From NCBI GenBank assembly GCA_027322565.1, contig DAHVRG010000180.1, positions 1-8,441 of the forward strand: a stretch of 8,441 nt of DNA, written 5' to 3'. The first letter of the stretch is position 1. Each line of letters opens with the position of its first letter. Positions 7,001-8,441 of this stretch are shown here, piece by piece. Source of the DNA: Georgenia sp. (lineage in GTDB: Bacteria > Actinomycetota > Actinomycetes > Actinomycetales > Actinomycetaceae). Both the position numbers and the translations under genes were made by a program. The notes beneath the pieces were generated by a model. It was not told where the DNA came from, searched no databases, and saw only the letters and a list, made by a program, of their open reading frames with translations.

Positions 7001-7250
7001 GTGCGAGGCTCGGATGGTGAGCGACCACCTGCCCGAGATCCCCGAGGTCTTCGGGGACGCCGTGCCCACCTACCAGGACCCGGCCCAGCTGCCGGACCTC
7101 GTCCGCGCGGTCCTCGCCGACACCCCGGAGCGGCAGGAGGCCCGCCGCCGGCTCGGTGAGCTCGTCCGCCGCGAGCACACCTTCGACGCCCGAGCCCAGG
7201 AGATCTCCGAGCGCGTCGCTGCGCTCGTGCGTCAGGAGCAGCCGGCATGA
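4098..7250 (+). CDS. Multimodular glycosyltransferase: FD-WY/HYL repeats, two GT-A (family 2-like) domains, CgeB-like GT-B domain
   Basis: This 1050-residue protein probably adds one or more sugars to a surface polysaccharide at the cytoplasmic face; donor and acceptor are unknown. Domains in order: a short heptad-like helix (about 16-41); three tandem repeats (about 67-170); a family-2 GT-A domain (about 237-460) with VSVVLPTKDR (238-247), VVDDGS (270-275), the metal-binding DXD as DSD (323-325), and NVDWDYLIRL (406-415) where Asp408 or Asp410 could be the catalytic base; a second GT-A-like domain (about 473-690) with SVVVVANSD and VLVVDSRLD, whose expected DXD position reads FLPDAL (558-563); and a C-terminal GT-B-like domain (about 748-1047) with WAIKIGAPD (749-757), VLRGRGPY, VIWVISHPD and VLNDHWEDMRRDGLLSNRLFD (945-965), as in CgeB-type family-1 transferases. 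No membrane segment or signal peptide is seen. The GTG start has an ideal GGAGG. The stop overlaps the next glycosyltransferase start by 4 bases (ATGA), implying coupled translation. Family assignment of the domains is firm for the first and third, less so for the second. Confidence 0.9.
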   Translation: MRLKSLVRRIPPIARRDAQLVELKRQNRALQREVTRLGGQLPRTGNPAPDETEYGQLADQAALVRSSGLFDDAWYREQVPDAAAPLTHYLTEGHREGRSPHPCFDTDWYVDQPRTPDTLRGPALVHYLRVGAAARVSPHPGFRADHHAKAHPESLRHPGGPLGHFLAGHEAPPPAVHNLAELTDPATFLDAARETSRSILATRGYEHLPRERPDHDVEAERALKAELRAQPLEERPLVSVVLPTKDRAAVVAEAIRSVVDQTYPQWELIVVDDGSRDETPQVLEQLGEDSRIRVVTHETNRGVAAARNSGLAVATGEYVAYLDSDNTWEPDFLELMVRFVRRGGHRAAYAMSALEEQGGRGRRRYRGMPYSREALLERNYIDCIVVLHERALLDTVGGFDETLRRNVDWDYLIRLADVTDFAFAPFVATRYDLWETGTDRITTDELASYRYLIRPRSLVDWEAARGTTREEGLTSVVVVANSDAATVVGTVRRLLRTATGEVEVLVVDSRLDAAEATRLQLMLWSEPRARVLRLSQELPMEVARNVGACATRGDVLVFLPDALSPEPGWDAPLVTALAEYSTVQPLVLRREGTVWSAGVMRGRDGFAVPLFAGLPGDAPELRTSRAVPGVTPLAMAVRAVDHLAVEGFDPLFVQDHVGPELSVRLTEHTGRPSGVVGASAVALMTDELPTTRGSKWVSTADNEHRLAQLWTAAPEPDLAGFRLTGFTRDGEEGLRGLLVHERPERPLRWAIKIGAPDAPRRGRWGDWHFAVALRDSLERLGHEVTIDCRDAWYRDTAHLDDVTLVLRGRGPYRVNPAHVNVIWVISHPDEVTVSELREYDAVFGASPRWCERVSRRLDEPATPLLQCTDHRRFRPGPPDPERVHEVLAVANARGVRPAVAAALDGGIVPAVYGYRWKGLLPPGAWKGENIPNDELPAVYRAAGVVLNDHWEDMRRDGLLSNRLFDLAACEARMVSDHLPEIPEVFGDAVPTYQDPAQLPDLVRAVLADTPERQEARRRLGELVRREHTFDARAQEISERVAALVRQEQPA
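4296..4607 (+). repeat. Three tandem 38-residue protein repeats (FD-WY ... HYL-G type) within the glycosyltransferase
   Basis: In the large glycosyltransferase the pattern FDxxWY ... PLxHYLxxGxxxGRxPHP recurs. FDDAWY is at 70-75, FDTDWY at 104-109, and a degenerate FRADHH at 142-147. The HYL elements are at residues 88, 126 and 164 (third copy HFL), exactly 38 apart. The third copy has lost the aromatic pair. Such repeats are known at the N-termini of some bacterial polysaccharide glycosyltransferases; I recall no established function and assign none. Confidence 0.75.
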
Positions 7251-8441
7251 GGCAGCACACCGTCCCCGGCCAGCGGTGGCCCGACCTGCCCGTCCCCGCG
7301 CTCGGGGAGTGGGAGCCGCAGCTGCGGCTGTGCGTCGTCATCCCGGCCCGGGACTGCCAACCCGAGCTCGACCGCACCCTGGCCGCGCTGAGCCGGCAGA
7401 GCTACCCGCCGGAGCTCACCGAGGTGGTCGTCGTCGACGACGCCTCGGCCGTCCCGCTCACCGTCCCCCCGACCGCGCCGGCGGACACCCGGGTGCTGCG
7501 GGTCGACGAGGCGCCGGAGCACGGCTCCGGCCGCGCCCGGGACCGTGGCGCCCGCAGCACGGACGCGCCGGTGGTGCTGTTCCTCGACGCGGACATGGTG
7601 GTGAGCGCCACGCACCTGGAGGCGCACGCGCGCTGGCACCACGTCACGCCGAACGCCGTCGTCCTCGGCCGCAAGCGCTTCGTCGACTTCGAGGGCATCA
7701 CACCCGACGACGTCGCCCGCGCCGTCGCCGAGGACGCCCTGCCACAGCTCCTCGAGGGCCGCCGCAGCCAACGGCACGGGTGGCAGGAGGACTTCATCCG
7801 GGAGCAGGGGCGGCTGACGAAGGACACCGACGACACCTTCATCGCCGTCGTCGGCGCCGACGTCTCCGTGAGCAGGGAGCTCTACCTCCGCTCGGGCGGC
7901 TTCGCCTCGCTGGGGCTGCGGGGCATCGTCGACACCGAGTTCGGGTACCGGGCGTTCACGTCCGGCGGGCTCGTCGTCCCGGACTGGGACACCAACGCCT
8001 ACCACCAGGGGGCGCGGAACTTCGCCGTCCGCGGTGACGAGATCAAGCGGGAGCGGACCGGCCTGGCCGCCAACCTCCTGCCCATCCCGATCTTCCGCCC
8101 GCAGAACGTGGGGCGGCAGTGGACCGTCCCGTGGGTCCGGGTGCTCCTGGAGACAGCCGGCGCCGCCCCGGAGGACGTCCAGGTCACCATCGACAGCGTC
8201 CTCGCCTCCGAGCACACCGACCTGGCGGTCACGGTCCCCGGCTCCGCGGAGCTCCCCCGGTGGCTGCGGGACTACGTCGGTTCCGACGCCCGCGTCAACC
8301 TCACCGACGAGCTGCCCCCCTCCGGGTTCCCGTCGCCGGTGACGGTCCGCCTCAGTGCCGGCGTGGTCATCGAGCCCAGCACCGTCGGGCGTGTCCTGAA
8401 GCACCTGCACGAGGGCGGTGGGGTGCGCGCCGCGGCAGCGC
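7247..8441 (+). CDS. Family-2 glycosyltransferase, C-terminus cut by window edge
   Basis: 398 codons are visible and no stop is reached. The N-terminal GT-A domain (about residues 27-250) shows CVVIPARDC (29-37), VVVVDDAS (60-67), the metal-binding LDADM (113-117, DXD = Asp114-Ala-Asp116), VVGADVSVSRELYLRSGGF (201-219) and VDTEFGYR (228-235), the last standing where the catalytic ED/ELGYR motif usually lies. It probably transfers a sugar from a nucleotide donor to a growing polysaccharide in the cytoplasm. After the catalytic domain, residues about 310-398 (VTIDSVLASEHTDLAV, then WLRDYVGSDARVNL) resemble the start of a second GT-A-like or accessory module, cut off by the window. ATG at 7247 overlaps the preceding TGA (ATGA) and has AGGAG (7234-7238) 8 bases upstream. 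The overlap and similar base composition place it in one operon with the large glycosyltransferase. Donor and linkage are unknown. Confidence 0.88.
   Translation, partial: MRQHTVPGQRWPDLPVPALGEWEPQLRLCVVIPARDCQPELDRTLAALSRQSYPPELTEVVVVDDASAVPLTVPPTAPADTRVLRVDEAPEHGSGRARDRGARSTDAPVVLFLDADMVVSATHLEAHARWHHVTPNAVVLGRKRFVDFEGITPDDVARAVAEDALPQLLEGRRSQRHGWQEDFIREQGRLTKDTDDTFIAVVGADVSVSRELYLRSGGFASLGLRGIVDTEFGYRAFTSGGLVVPDWDTNAYHQGARNFAVRGDEIKRERTGLAANLLPIPIFRPQNVGRQWTVPWVRVLLETAGAAPEDVQVTIDSVLASEHTDLAVTVPGSAELPRWLRDYVGSDARVNLTDELPPSGFPSPVTVRLSAGVVIEPSTVGRVLKHLHEGGGVRAAAA

Noticed and set aside
4005..7178. Minus-strand open frame of over 1000 codons antisense to the large glycosyltransferase
   Set aside because: It is a GC3 shadow: low-complexity composition rich in V, G, R, E and D, no recognisable domain, while the plus strand carries clear glycosyltransferase motifs and an ideal ribosome-binding site.
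7232..8410. Minus-strand open frame antisense to the second glycosyltransferase
   Set aside because: No family motif and shadow-like composition; the plus strand encodes DXD and the other GT2 motifs in a frame coupled to the upstream gene.
1..8441. CRISPR arrays, tRNA or rRNA genes, transposases, att sites, phage genes
   Set aside because: None was seen. The only repeats noted are the inverted repeats near 1074-1170 and the protein-level repeats in the glycosyltransferase.

Overview
The window is high-GC DNA with very strong G/C preference at third codon positions, frequent GTG starts, short intergenic gaps and 4-base start/stop overlaps. This suggests a chromosomal segment of an actinobacterium; I cannot name the genus. 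Hand counts give about 64% GC in bases 1-600 and about 72% in 601-1020.

Layout. Bases 1-1018 (minus strand) hold most of a nucleotide-sugar 6-dehydrogenase, cut by the left edge. It makes an NDP-uronic acid precursor for a surface polysaccharide. A 165-base gap follows, with a terminator-like hairpin for the upstream operon, a candidate -10 box and a perfect 11-bp inverted repeat that could sit in the dehydrogenase leader. Bases 1184-4008 (minus strand) are a compact three-gene ABC importer operon, transcribed permease, lipoprotein binding protein, ATPase (tauC-tauA-tauB order). Its subunits look most like the taurine/alkanesulfonate uptake family. No tauD-like dioxygenase is present. An 89-base divergent intergenic region separates this from two plus-strand glycosyltransferase genes. 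The first (4098-7250) is a 1050-residue multimodular protein: a short predicted coiled coil, three 38-residue FD-WY/HYL repeats, a family-2 GT-A domain, a second GT-A-like domain that seems to lack the metal-binding DXD, and a C-terminal CgeB-like GT-B domain. The second (7247 to the right edge) overlaps it by 4 bases and is another family-2 glycosyltransferase, with the start of a further module after the catalytic domain.

How the genes fit together. The dehydrogenase and the two glycosyltransferases fit a locus for a uronic-acid-containing extracellular or cell-wall polysaccharide: one supplies an activated acidic sugar, the others assemble the glycan. The tauCAB-like importer has no obvious role in this and looks like an insertion into, or the boundary of, the polysaccharide locus. 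A change in base and codon use inside the dehydrogenase gene also suggests mosaicism. I see no CRISPR array, tRNA, rRNA, transposase or phage gene. Nothing here is clearly a new biological system; the most unusual item is the three-module glycosyltransferase.
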